Origin: Roseovarius arcticus
GTDB lineage: Bacteria; Pseudomonadota; Alphaproteobacteria; Rhodobacterales; Rhodobacteraceae
Length of the DNA: 64,000 bases
NCBI RefSeq assembly: GCF_006125015.1
Contig: NZ_SZZN01000002.1
Coordinates: 55,457 to 119,456 of the forward strand
Direction of reading: 5' to 3'
Each line of letters starts with the position of its first letter. Positions within the stretch are counted from its first letter, which is position 1. This document shows positions 34,853-43,012 of this stretch, one piece after another. A model generated the notes under the pieces. That model did no database searches, was not told the origin of the DNA, and saw only the letters and a list, made by a program, of their open reading frames with translations. Made by a program: the position numbers and the translations under genes.

Positions 34853-36298
34853 CTACGCTGCGGCTTTGCCGAGGCCGCGAACGGCCTCGATCATCTGGGT
34901 CAGGACGTCGGCTGCGTCGCCATAGACCATGTTGCAATTGTCTTTGTAGAACAGCGCGTTGACGATCCCGGCATAGCCTTTACCCTCGCCGCGCTTGATG
35001 ACGTAAACCTGTTTGGCTTTGTCAGCATCAAGGATCGGCATTCCCCAGATCGGCGAGGATTTGTCGGTGCGCGCCGCCGGGTTCACCACGTCATTGGCTC
35101 CTATGACCAGCGCCACAGCCGCCGTTTCAAACTCCGGATTGATGTCTTCAAGCTGGAAGATCAGATCATAAGGCACACCCGCCTCGGCCAGCAGTACATC
35201 CATCTGGCCGGGCATCCGCCCCGCCACCGGATGGATCGCGAATTTAACGGTGACATCCGCCGCCTGAAGTAGCTTCACCAGCTCATAGAGCTTTTGCTGG
35301 CCCTGGGCCGCGGCGAGGCCATAGCCCGGAACAATAATGACCTCCTTGGCGTAGCGCATGAAAATGCCTGCATCGCCTGCGGCGGCTGGTTTCAACTCGC
35401 CCTCAATCTTACTTTGCTTGTGGGCCTTGGTGGCGCCAAAGTTGGTAAAGAGGATTTTCGAGACCGACCGGTTCATCGCCTTTGCCATCAGCAGCGTCAG
35501 CATCAGGCCTGCCGCACCTACGACCATACCCGCGATCATCAGCGCTGGATTCTGCAGGCTGTAACCTTCAAGCCCCACGGCAAGCCCGGTGAAGGCGTTG
35601 TAGACCGAGATCACCACGGGCATGTCGGCCCCACCAATCGGGAGGGTCATCAAGATGCCGAAAAGAAGTGATAGGCCAAAGAAAATCGCAATCAGCAAAG
35701 GCATCGCAAGCATCGGCACATTGCTGCTCAAGGTGATGAAACCAATGTAGCCGCCAACGGCCAATGTGGCGAGGAAGGCGAGACCGTTCACAATTTGCTG
35801 ACCCTTGAACCGAAGGGGATGCTTTATCAATCGATCAAGCTTACCCCAAGCAATCAGCGACCCCGAGAATGAGATCGACCCGATCAGAGCACCTGCAAGC
35901 GTCACAACCAAAACCGCGGTGTCTGTGATACCCCCAAGCAAAACGATGGCTGCGATGGCCGCCGCCGCACCGCCGCCTGCGCCGTTCAGCAGGGCGACCA
36001 TCTGCGGCATCGCCGTCAGCCCCGCCTTTTTCCCGCTGCGCCATGCCAGACCACCACCGACGGCAAGAGCCGCAACGGCCAACGCGGCATTCACCAAAAG
36101 GTAGGGTTCAGCTTCGGTTTCGACAGATAGGGCGTAAAGAAAGCTCGCCGCAACGGCCACAATCATACCAATACCGGCATAGGCAATGCCAGATGGCGCC
36201 GTTACCGGAGAGGACATCCGCTTAAGACCAAAAAGAAACAGAAAGGCCGCCGCGAGGTCGGCGATGACGATGGCGAGTTGGGGCAGAATGGTCAGCAT
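34853..36298 (-). CDS. pntB: NAD(P) transhydrogenase beta subunit
   Basis: 481 residues. The N-terminal half has about nine membrane segments forming the proton channel with PntAB; the C-terminal domain (from about residue 300) binds NADP(H) with IIVPGYGLAAAQGQ, GANDVVNPAA and KRGEGKGYAGI. The enzyme couples proton entry to NADPH formation from NADH, or runs in reverse to energise the membrane. It follows pntAB after 4 bases. Confidence 0.95.
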   Translation of the reverse strand: MLTILPQLAIVIADLAAAFLFLFGLKRMSSPVTAPSGIAYAGIGMIVAVAASFLYALSVETEAEPYLLVNAALAVAALAVGGGLAWRSGKKAGLTAMPQMVALLNGAGGGAAAAIAAIVLLGGITDTAVLVVTLAGALIGSISFSGSLIAWGKLDRLIKHPLRFKGQQIVNGLAFLATLAVGGYIGFITLSSNVPMLAMPLLIAIFFGLSLLFGILMTLPIGGADMPVVISVYNAFTGLAVGLEGYSLQNPALMIAGMVVGAAGLMLTLLMAKAMNRSVSKILFTNFGATKAHKQSKIEGELKPAAAGDAGIFMRYAKEVIIVPGYGLAAAQGQQKLYELVKLLQAADVTVKFAIHPVAGRMPGQMDVLLAEAGVPYDLIFQLEDINPEFETAAVALVIGANDVVNPAARTDKSSPIWGMPILDADKAKQVYVIKRGEGKGYAGIVNALFYKDNCNMVYGDAADVLTQMIEAVRGLGKAAA

Positions 36299-36302
36299 TA
36301 TC

Positions 36303-36629
36303 TCAGCCTTTCTTTTTGTGTTTGCGCGCGGGTTTGGCAGGCGCGGTTGTCTGGAACATCGCCAACATCCGCGCGGTCACGACGTATCCGCCCATTGCAT
36401 TGGCGGCCCCGAGTGCGACGGCAAGCGTGCCGATCGCCTGTTCGGTCAGGCTGGTCGCGTTCAAGAGCGCATAGATGCCACCGACCACCACGATGCCGTG
36501 GACGAAGTTCGACCCTGACATCAGCGGCGTGTGCAAGATCGCCGGCACATGGCCGATGATCACCCAGCCGGCAAAACCCGCCAGAAGGAAAATATAGAGA
36601 GCCGCAAGTCCGGCGATGGAGATGTCCAT
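36303..36629 (-). CDS. pntAB: NAD(P) transhydrogenase alpha subunit, membrane part (second alpha polypeptide)
   Basis: 108 residues from ATG 36629 (AAAGG site). Three membrane helices (LAALYIFLLAGFAGWVII, FVHGIVVVGGIYALLNA, GTLAVALGAANAMGGYVV) correspond to the C-terminal membrane part of E. coli PntA. Here, as in Rhodospirillum-type enzymes, it is a separate gene. A Lys-rich tail (KPARKHKKKG) ends it. It lies 10 bases behind pntAA. Confidence 0.93.
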   Translation of the reverse strand: MDISIAGLAALYIFLLAGFAGWVIIGHVPAILHTPLMSGSNFVHGIVVVGGIYALLNATSLTEQAIGTLAVALGAANAMGGYVVTARMLAMFQTTAPAKPARKHKKKG

Positions 36630-36639
36630 GGGATACCTT

Positions 36640-37782
36640 TCAGGCCACTTCAGCGGCTGATTTAGAGGATTTCGGCGTGGCCGGAGCGGGAGCATTCAAC
36701 CGCTTGCCGTCATGGCTGAGGACGGCCGCCGACAGGATCTCGTCCGTCACATCAACCGTCAGGATATTGTCGTGCAACATCAAACCGAGGAAATTGGCCA
36801 GGTTCTTGGCATAAAGCTTGCTCGCGTCTTCGGCGAGCATTGAGCCGACGTTCAGCGGCGCGAGAATCGTGACCGCACCAACCTTCAGGGTCTCGCCCGG
36901 CACCGAGTCTTCACAATTGCCACCTCCTTCGGCAGCCAGATCGACGATCACGGCCCCGGGTCTCATACCTGCGACTTGCTTCGTAGAGATCAATTTGGGC
37001 GAGGGTTTGCCGGGAATTGCGGCGGTTGTTATGATCAGGTCAGCCGACTGGATGTGCGTCGTCAGCGCATTGGCAACTTTAGCCTTTTCCTCGGTCGTCA
37101 AAGCGCGCGCATAACCGCCCTTGCCGGTGGCATCGACGCCAGTGTCAACGAAGGTGGACCCCAACGACAGGGCCTGCTCGCGCGTTTCAGGCCTAACGTC
37201 ATAGCCTTCAGTTACGGCCCCAAGCCGGTGCGCCGTTGCCAACGCCTCAAGCCCTGCTACGCCAAGCCCCATCACCAGCACATGCGCAGGCCCGATTGTG
37301 CCCGCGGCGGTGGTCACTTTGGGCAGCACACGGGCAAGCGCCGCAGCCCCCAACATTACGGCGGAATACCCCGCCAGTGCCGCCTGAGAGGACAATGCAT
37401 CCATGCTTTGGGCACGGGTGACACGCGGCAGTTTCTCAATGGCAAAACAGGTGATTTTGCGGTCGAGCAGGTGCTTAAGCAGGGGCAGATCGTTATTGAC
37501 GTAACAGATTAACACCGCGCCGGGCTTCATCGCGTCGATCACCTCCAACGCAGGTGGTTGAACACAAAGCACGACATCAGCGTCCGCGACCAGAACAGAG
37601 CGATCAGAGATCACTACAACATCGGAAAAATCCGTATCGGCCAGACCGATGCCATCGGCCGCCCCAGATTCCATATGCAGTCGAGCACCCAATTTTATCA
37701 AGCCGGGCACAACATCGGGCACAAGGGCCACGCGATGTTCCCCAGGAGTGGTTTCTTTCAAAACGGCAATATTAACGTACAT
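36640..37782 (-). CDS. pntAA: NAD(P) transhydrogenase alpha subunit, NAD-binding part
   Basis: 380 residues resembling alanine dehydrogenase: start NIAVLKETTPGEHRVALVPD, LVMGLGVAGLEALATAHRLG for NAD binding, and GYARALTTEEKAKVANAL as the mobile loop. It is soluble and docks on PntB. It is the first gene of the pnt-adhP-nnr series. The space in front (37783-37842) carries the terminator of the upstream ALDH gene and no FNR-like box. Confidence 0.95.
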   Translation of the reverse strand: MYVNIAVLKETTPGEHRVALVPDVVPGLIKLGARLHMESGAADGIGLADTDFSDVVVISDRSVLVADADVVLCVQPPALEVIDAMKPGAVLICYVNNDLPLLKHLLDRKITCFAIEKLPRVTRAQSMDALSSQAALAGYSAVMLGAAALARVLPKVTTAAGTIGPAHVLVMGLGVAGLEALATAHRLGAVTEGYDVRPETREQALSLGSTFVDTGVDATGKGGYARALTTEEKAKVANALTTHIQSADLIITTAAIPGKPSPKLISTKQVAGMRPGAVIVDLAAEGGGNCEDSVPGETLKVGAVTILAPLNVGSMLAEDASKLYAKNLANFLGLMLHDNILTVDVTDEILSAAVLSHDGKRLNAPAPATPKSSKSAAEVA

Positions 37783-37809
37783 GGCGGCCTCCGGAAAAAT
37801 GGGACGGAC

Positions 37810-37826
37810 GGCGGGTCAAACCCGCC
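37810..37826 (-). terminator. Hairpin between the ALDH gene and pntAA
   Basis: GGCGGGT and ACCCGCC form a perfect 7-bp stem with a 3-base loop. On the minus strand a run of five T follows about 11 bases later, suiting termination behind the ALDH gene. Confidence 0.6.
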
Positions 37827-37842
37827 GCCCGATTGTTCTAAC

Positions 37843-39225
37843 TCAGGCTGGTGCGTCGGCTTTGACGTAGCGCACCAGCTTTTTATTCACGAACTGCTGG
37901 ATGCCCATGTCGCCCAATTCGCGGCCATAACCGGAATTCTTAATGCCGCCGAAAGGCAGATCTGCGTCCAGCCAGTTGATGTTGTTGATGAACATCATGC
38001 CAGTCTCCACCGCGCTCGCGACCCGCTTGCCGCGCTCGAGATCGCCGGTGAACACCGACCCGCCAAGGCCGAAGTCGCTGTCATTTGCCAGCGCGATCGC
38101 CGCAGCCTCGTCCTTAACCCGAAAAATCATCGCCACGGGGCCGAAGAACTCGTCACGGTAGGCTGGGTTGTCGGGCGTCACATCCGTCAGGATCGTCGGC
38201 TGCATGTAGCTGCCCGCACGGTTCAGCCGTTTGCCACCCATAACGACGGTGGCACCATGTTTCTCCGCAACATCGACCTGTTTGAGCAGATCGACCAGCG
38301 CCTGTTCAGTCGAGAGCGGACCAAGCGTGGTTTTCTCATCCAGCGGATCGCCCGCTTCGAGTGCTGCAAGACCCGCTTGGAACTTCTCGATGAACGCGTC
38401 GGCGACGCTTTCCACGATGATGAACCGCTTGGACGCGACACAGGTCTGCCCAGCGTTGTACATCCTGCCCCAGACGGCCCATTTCAGCGCGTGTTCCATG
38501 TCCGCGTCTTCCAGAACGATAAAGGCATCTGCGCCACCAAGCTCCATCGACGATGGCTTCAACGCCTGACCGGCACCCGCAGCAATACTGCGGCCCGCGG
38601 CAACACTACCTGTCAGCGCAACGCCCTTGATGCGGGGGTCAGCGACAACCTTGTCCGACTGATCGTGACTAATCATCAGGTTGGTATAAAGGCCTTCGGG
38701 TGCGCCTGCGTCGGTCAGAACCTTTTCAAACGCAATCGCGCATTGCGGCACAATGCCTGCGTGTTTGATGACGAGGACATTGCCGGCCATCAGGTGCGGA
38801 CCAGCGACGCGGGCCAACTGATAATAGGGAAAGTTCCACGGCTCGACGCCAAAGACGACACCAATCGGGCTGCTTTCCATATGACCGTCGCCCAGTTCCG
38901 GGTTCAGCTCGGTATCGGCCAGAAAGCTTTCCGCATTCTTGGCGTAATAGGCCATAATATTGGCCGAGAATTCAACTTCGCCGCGGGCCTCGTCAATCCG
39001 TTTGCCCATTTCTAGGGTCATCGTCTTGGCCAATTCCTCGACTCGCTCGTGCAGCAGTTCACCTGCTTTGCCGATGATCTTGGCGCGCTCCGCAAAGGAC
39101 GTCTTTTTCCATTGGGCGAAGCACTCGTTCGCCTTGGCCAGCTTGGTTTCCAACTGTGCGTCGGATAGTTCTTCGAACTTCTTCAACAGCTTGCCTGTTG
39201 CAGGATTGAAACTTTGGTAGGTCAT
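37843..39225 (-). CDS. NAD(P)-dependent succinate-semialdehyde-type aldehyde dehydrogenase
   Basis: 460 residues, full length. PWNFPYYQLARVAGPHLMAGN binds the cofactor, MELGGADAF carries the catalytic Glu and NAGQTCVASKRFIIVE the nucleophilic Cys. The overall sequence follows the GabD/YneI succinate-semialdehyde dehydrogenase branch. It could oxidise the semialdehyde arising from GABA made by GadB, although no GABA transaminase is in the window. Other aldehydes from the two ADHs are alternative substrates. A weak FNR-like box lies 207 bases upstream. Confidence 0.88.
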   Translation of the reverse strand: MTYQSFNPATGKLLKKFEELSDAQLETKLAKANECFAQWKKTSFAERAKIIGKAGELLHERVEELAKTMTLEMGKRIDEARGEVEFSANIMAYYAKNAESFLADTELNPELGDGHMESSPIGVVFGVEPWNFPYYQLARVAGPHLMAGNVLVIKHAGIVPQCAIAFEKVLTDAGAPEGLYTNLMISHDQSDKVVADPRIKGVALTGSVAAGRSIAAGAGQALKPSSMELGGADAFIVLEDADMEHALKWAVWGRMYNAGQTCVASKRFIIVESVADAFIEKFQAGLAALEAGDPLDEKTTLGPLSTEQALVDLLKQVDVAEKHGATVVMGGKRLNRAGSYMQPTILTDVTPDNPAYRDEFFGPVAMIFRVKDEAAAIALANDSDFGLGGSVFTGDLERGKRVASAVETGMMFINNINWLDADLPFGGIKNSGYGRELGDMGIQQFVNKKLVRYVKADAPA

Positions 39226-39628
39226 TGTTGTCTCCTTGATAAAATCGCGGAACGATGGCCGTCGCTCGAATTAAAACGGGTTCGGGAACAATCTTGGGCA
39301 TTTGCGCTCGCCTGAACCGGGCGTGATCATTCGCATAGAGTATTTCGGGCGCATTTTCTCAAGCACGGGAGCCATCGGGTCAGTCATATGACTGGCTGCG
39401 TACCCTATGGACCCCTTTGAGCGGGCTCATACTGACGTACATTAGCGCCGCCGAAAGAATTCATGTGTCTGATCAGATTGCCCGACGTCAGCACCATGGA
39501 ATCCTATGAGTGGCGGACCAACGGGATCCGCTCGATCACACTAATCTGCGTAAGTGACGACGGCTGAAATCTGCCACAGTATGTACTCAAATGAACAACC
39601 GTAGCAGCTCAATCCGAGGCGACTGAAG
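39226..39628. other. Divergent intergenic region, no gene recognised
   Basis: About 400 bases between the ALDH gene and the small coiled-coil gene. Only the box at 39432-39445 stands out. Confidence 0.45.
39402..39445 (-). promoter_or_regulatory. Possible Crp/Fnr-type promoter of the ALDH gene
   Basis: On the minus strand CTAATGTACGTCAG (39445-39432) is followed after 24 bases by TAGGGT (39407-39402). The left half is degenerate and the spacing two bases longer than in the best sites. Confidence 0.4.
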
Positions 39629-39886
39629 ATGATCAACACCGATATCCACGCCAGACTTGTAGCGCTCGACGCGCATCTCTCAAAAATCGAGGGCCAATTG
39701 CGGAGTAAGGCGAACGCCGACTCCGATCATTTGGCCACGAACCAAGAACTGCGTGACCGCTACGTCGCCCTTAGCGCACAGGTCGGGCGCGAAGAAACAG
39801 ACGCCGAAAAAATGGGGCATCACGTCAGCGCCTTGGAGCATTCCGTGAGGATGTGGATGGACCGCCGGGGCACTGGCATCTCATGA
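39629..39886 (+). CDS. Small helical hypothetical protein
   Basis: 85 residues from ATG 39629, with GAGGCGACTGAAG upstream. Heptad-like spacing (LVALDAHLSKIEGQLRSK, ALSAQVGREETDAEKMGHHVSALEHSV) suggests a two-helix coiled coil. No family is recognised. It precedes the SpoIIAA-like gene by 58 bases and may be cotranscribed with it. Confidence 0.6.
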   Translation: MINTDIHARLVALDAHLSKIEGQLRSKANADSDHLATNQELRDRYVALSAQVGREETDAEKMGHHVSALEHSVRMWMDRRGTGIS

Positions 39887-39944
39887 TCCGGTTCAAAAGT
39901 CAGGCCGTGAGAACCCTCAATCCAGACACAAAGGCATATTAGTC

Positions 39945-40689
39945 ATGAAGCCCATCGTCATCACAAAGGACAAGAACGTCCTGAGAGTGCAGATTAACCA
40001 GTCCCTAAGCAAGGATATGGTTTCAACGCTGAGAGGAGAGATCGACGGGTTCATAAATGAACACGATCACATTCCGAACTTGGTTATTTCATGCATGACA
40101 GCGCCGCGTTGGGACAGTCTACGCGCGTTCGCGGATTACGTGGATATGGTTCATGATCACCATAAGCTGATCAAGAAAGTCGCGCTCGTCGGCGACAACG
40201 CGATGTTTTCGGTGCTTCCGAAACTTGTAGATCACTTTGTTGGTGCGAAACTCCGTCATTTTAAGAAAGAAGATCTCACCGGAGCGGTTGAATGGGCCAA
40301 CGAGCCGGGCGACGCTGCGGGCGCAGCATTTCACTTACTTGACGGTTTTCCAAGCGATGTGATTGCGATGGAGGCTGTGGGCGAGATTTCCAGCCGCGAT
40401 TACGACGTAGTGGTGGTCCCGCTGATCGAACAAAAACTAAAAGAACACGACAAGCTAAAGCTCTTTTTCAAACTCGGCACAGCATTTGAATCCTACAGTA
40501 TGGGCGCAGCATGGGATGATCTGCGGCTCGGGCTAAAACACCCACTCAGCTTTTCAAAAATGCGCCCTCGTCACAGACGCTGATTGGTTACGCCGCGGAT
40601 CAAAAGTCATGGGACCGCTCATGCCGATGGAACTCATGGTATTTCATCTCGGCGACGAAGACGCCGCCACAGCTTGGATCAAGACATAG
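39945..40689 (+). pseudogene. Tandem SpoIIAA/STAS-like protein with a +1 frameshift in an A5 run
   Basis: From ATG 39945 the frame encodes an SpoIIAA-like domain (about 1-120, KDKNVLRVQINQSLSKDMVS ... WDSLRAFADYVDMVHDHHKL) and most of a second (about 130-205). At AAAAA 40556-40560 the frame runs into a stop at 40581. Removing one A restores FSKCALVTDADWLRRGSKVM through WIKT and TAG at 40687-40689, exactly the ending seen in the fragment at 54508-54690, which has AAAA. This is a single-base insertion or a slippage site. Such proteins occur with oxidative/acid stress genes; function unknown. Confidence 0.8.
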
Positions 40690-40730
40690 AGCGGACCTTT
40701 TATCCACGGGAACCCTCCCAAAACTGTCTC

Positions 40731-42278
40731 TCACAGATATTTCTTTATCGGCAACTGCCCCACGATCCAGGATATCGCACGCCTTGACCAACCGGATTCT
40801 GGCTCAACCGTCATCACGCTCGGCAGCCCCGGACGCGTGATGTCCCAGTGCAAGGCATGGTCCGTTTGGGTAACTTGGTATGCTTGTTCAGGTGACGATA
40901 GCGTGTCGAACATGCCGCGCAGTTCAGCCAACAAAGGTGGCCCCTCGAACAGCAACCCTAGCTCAGTGTTGATATAGGCCGATCGCAAATCAAAGTTCAG
41001 CGACCCCACAATGCCTTGCTTTCCATCAATCATGAACACTTTGGAATGAACGACATCGCGTTCAAGGCCCGTCGATGCAGGTTTGGAGAATTCATAAACA
41101 CTGGCCCCAGCAGCTAGCAACGGATCACGGAAATGGCGGTAAGCCCCGTAAACCGCAATCATGTCCGTTGTCGACAAAGCATTCGTGATCAAGGAAACCG
41201 TAACCCCGCGCGCCATCAATTCAGTGAGATTTGCAAGTCCGGAAGCACCTGGGACAAAGTACGGCGTGATCAATTGCACGTCGGATTTTGCGCTCTCCAT
41301 TACCGAGGCGATCGCGGTATCCATCCAAGGGGTTGTATGCAGATCATACGCCTTGTCGGGTGGATCCGCGAGCAGTTGCACCTTGTCCGTCCAATATAGG
41401 CGGTCACTCAGAAAGCTACTCGAGGAATTTCCACTCTGGACCTTCGCAATAAATGCGCATGACGGAGTAGACCGAGTGTGTCGCGCCAGTCTCTTGCGAA
41501 AGGCACGGGGGTTCGGACTGAAGGCAGGCCAGAGTGACGCGATAGGTAAGGACAGGCCAAGATTCCAATAGCTGTCGAACACTTCTGACACCTCGGCCAC
41601 TTTCGGGCCTACGAACATCACGTCTGCATCAACCGAACTGCGGGTTCGATTGTTCGCACTGAAATAAGTATCGCCAATATTGCGGCCACCAATAATCGCC
41701 AGCCGCCCATCGGCGATCCACATTTTACCGTGCATACGTCGGTTGAAGCGCGCCAAACCCAAGAGCATCTCAGCCATGCGGCGCAGCGCTCGGCCACGAT
41801 TCCGCGTCGGGTTAAACAGGCGTACCTCGATCAGTGGATGCTGCGTCAGGGCAAGAAACGTGCGATCAAACCCCTGCACATTGACATCATCCAGCAGCAG
41901 ACGGATGCGCACACCCCGTTCTGCAGCCATCACAAGCGCGTCGATCAGCAACCACCCTGCCGTGTCAGTGCTCCAGATGTAGTACATTAGATCGAGGCTG
42001 CGCCCTGCCTGCACCGCAGACTGAGCGCGGGCCGTAAACGCTTCCTTATTGTCCAATAGAAGCGTCAACCCGGATTTCCCCGGATGCTTGTGTTCCATCG
42101 GGCCAATTAGCGCATCGAGCGGCGTGGCTGGCACAACACAAGGTAGAGCACTTGAGGCAGGCCCACACGCTTTTTGCAAGAAGCGGCGATACGAGCGGTG
42201 TGCCAACCAGGACGCTACTGCCACCAGAACCACTGCGCCAGCGATCCAGAACAGAAAAATCAGGACATCGGATATCAT
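40731..42278 (-). CDS. Phospholipase D-type cardiolipin synthase-like protein
   Basis: 515 residues. One N-terminal membrane anchor (VLIFLFWIAGAVVLVAVASWLAHRS) is followed by two HKD motifs: HGKMWIADGRLAIIGGRN and HSKVFMIDGKQGIVGSLNFD. Each supplies the His-Lys-Asp set of the PLD superfamily, and SLDLMYYIW is the usual opening of the first domain. ClsB/ClsC-like enzymes join phospholipid head groups to make cardiolipin. Its start overlaps the end of the EEP gene by four bases, mirroring the ybhP-clsB pairing of enterobacteria. Confidence 0.88.
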   Translation of the reverse strand: MISDVLIFLFWIAGAVVLVAVASWLAHRSYRRFLQKACGPASSALPCVVPATPLDALIGPMEHKHPGKSGLTLLLDNKEAFTARAQSAVQAGRSLDLMYYIWSTDTAGWLLIDALVMAAERGVRIRLLLDDVNVQGFDRTFLALTQHPLIEVRLFNPTRNRGRALRRMAEMLLGLARFNRRMHGKMWIADGRLAIIGGRNIGDTYFSANNRTRSSVDADVMFVGPKVAEVSEVFDSYWNLGLSLPIASLWPAFSPNPRAFRKRLARHTRSTPSCAFIAKVQSGNSSSSFLSDRLYWTDKVQLLADPPDKAYDLHTTPWMDTAIASVMESAKSDVQLITPYFVPGASGLANLTELMARGVTVSLITNALSTTDMIAVYGAYRHFRDPLLAAGASVYEFSKPASTGLERDVVHSKVFMIDGKQGIVGSLNFDLRSAYINTELGLLFEGPPLLAELRGMFDTLSSPEQAYQVTQTDHALHWDITRPGLPSVMTVEPESGWSRRAISWIVGQLPIKKYL

Positions 42279-43003
42279 CCTGTGCTGGCCAAATTTTCTG
42301 GATCAAAGCGCAGCCTGGCCTTGATCGGTAAGTGGTCAGATGCGCGGCGCGACAATGGACTATCATGCGCCGCAACGTCCAGCAACGCGCCATGTGGCGA
42401 CATCATGATACGATCAAGCGCCAGCAGCGGATAGCGCGAGGGAAAGCTGGCCCGCGCTTGTGCAAACGTAAAATGTTTCTCCAATGTTTGAAACGCAGCC
42501 CCTGCCTCACGCCATTCATTCAGATCCCCCATAAGTAGGGTTGGACGCCCTTCCATACCTCCGATCTTGTCGAGCAGCGCCCGTACCTGCGCCCTTCGGG
42601 ACGCTTGCAGCAACCCAAGATGTGCGTTCACAACCCGCAATGGTCGCCCTGCGACGACCAGATCGGTCACCAGCGCCCCGCGCGGCTCTAGTCCTGGCAA
42701 GATTAATTGATGCACCTCTTCGACCAGCGCATTGCGCACCAACAAAAGATTTCCATGCCAACCATGCGCATCCCCGACATCGTCCATTGGAACCGCAATC
42801 AGCCCTAGATCACGGCGAATTCTGTCCAAATCGAGCAACCCTTTGCGGCTGCCAAACCGTGTGTCCGCCTCTTGGACAGCCAAAATATCTGCGCCAATTT
42901 CCGCGATCACGGCCGCTGTGCGGGCCAGATCACGGCGCCGGTCAGTGCCAACACCTTTGTGGATGTTGTAAGATGCCACAGATAGGTCGAGCGACGCGGA
43001 CAT
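42275..43003 (-). CDS. Endonuclease/exonuclease/phosphatase (EEP) family protein
   Basis: 242 residues with the EEP fold: SVASYNIHKGVG (metal-site Asn), ADILAVQEAD (Glu), VNAHLGL, LLMGDLNEWRE and the C-terminal SDHLPI with the catalytic His. It resembles YbhP, found beside cardiolipin synthase genes. It may hydrolyse a phosphodiester in lipid or nucleotide metabolism; the substrate is unknown. It is cotranscribed and translationally coupled with the PLD gene, and lies only 9 bases behind the copper ATPase gene. Confidence 0.88.
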   Translation of the reverse strand: MSASLDLSVASYNIHKGVGTDRRRDLARTAAVIAEIGADILAVQEADTRFGSRKGLLDLDRIRRDLGLIAVPMDDVGDAHGWHGNLLLVRNALVEEVHQLILPGLEPRGALVTDLVVAGRPLRVVNAHLGLLQASRRAQVRALLDKIGGMEGRPTLLMGDLNEWREAGAAFQTLEKHFTFAQARASFPSRYPLLALDRIMMSPHGALLDVAAHDSPLSRRASDHLPIKARLRFDPENLASTG

Positions 43004-43012
43004 GGCAAGCGT

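Noticed and set aside
37558..39015. Plus-strand open frame of 485 codons
   Set aside because: It is antisense to ALDH, whose catalytic Cys and Glu motifs are intact. High GC at third positions produces long antisense frames.
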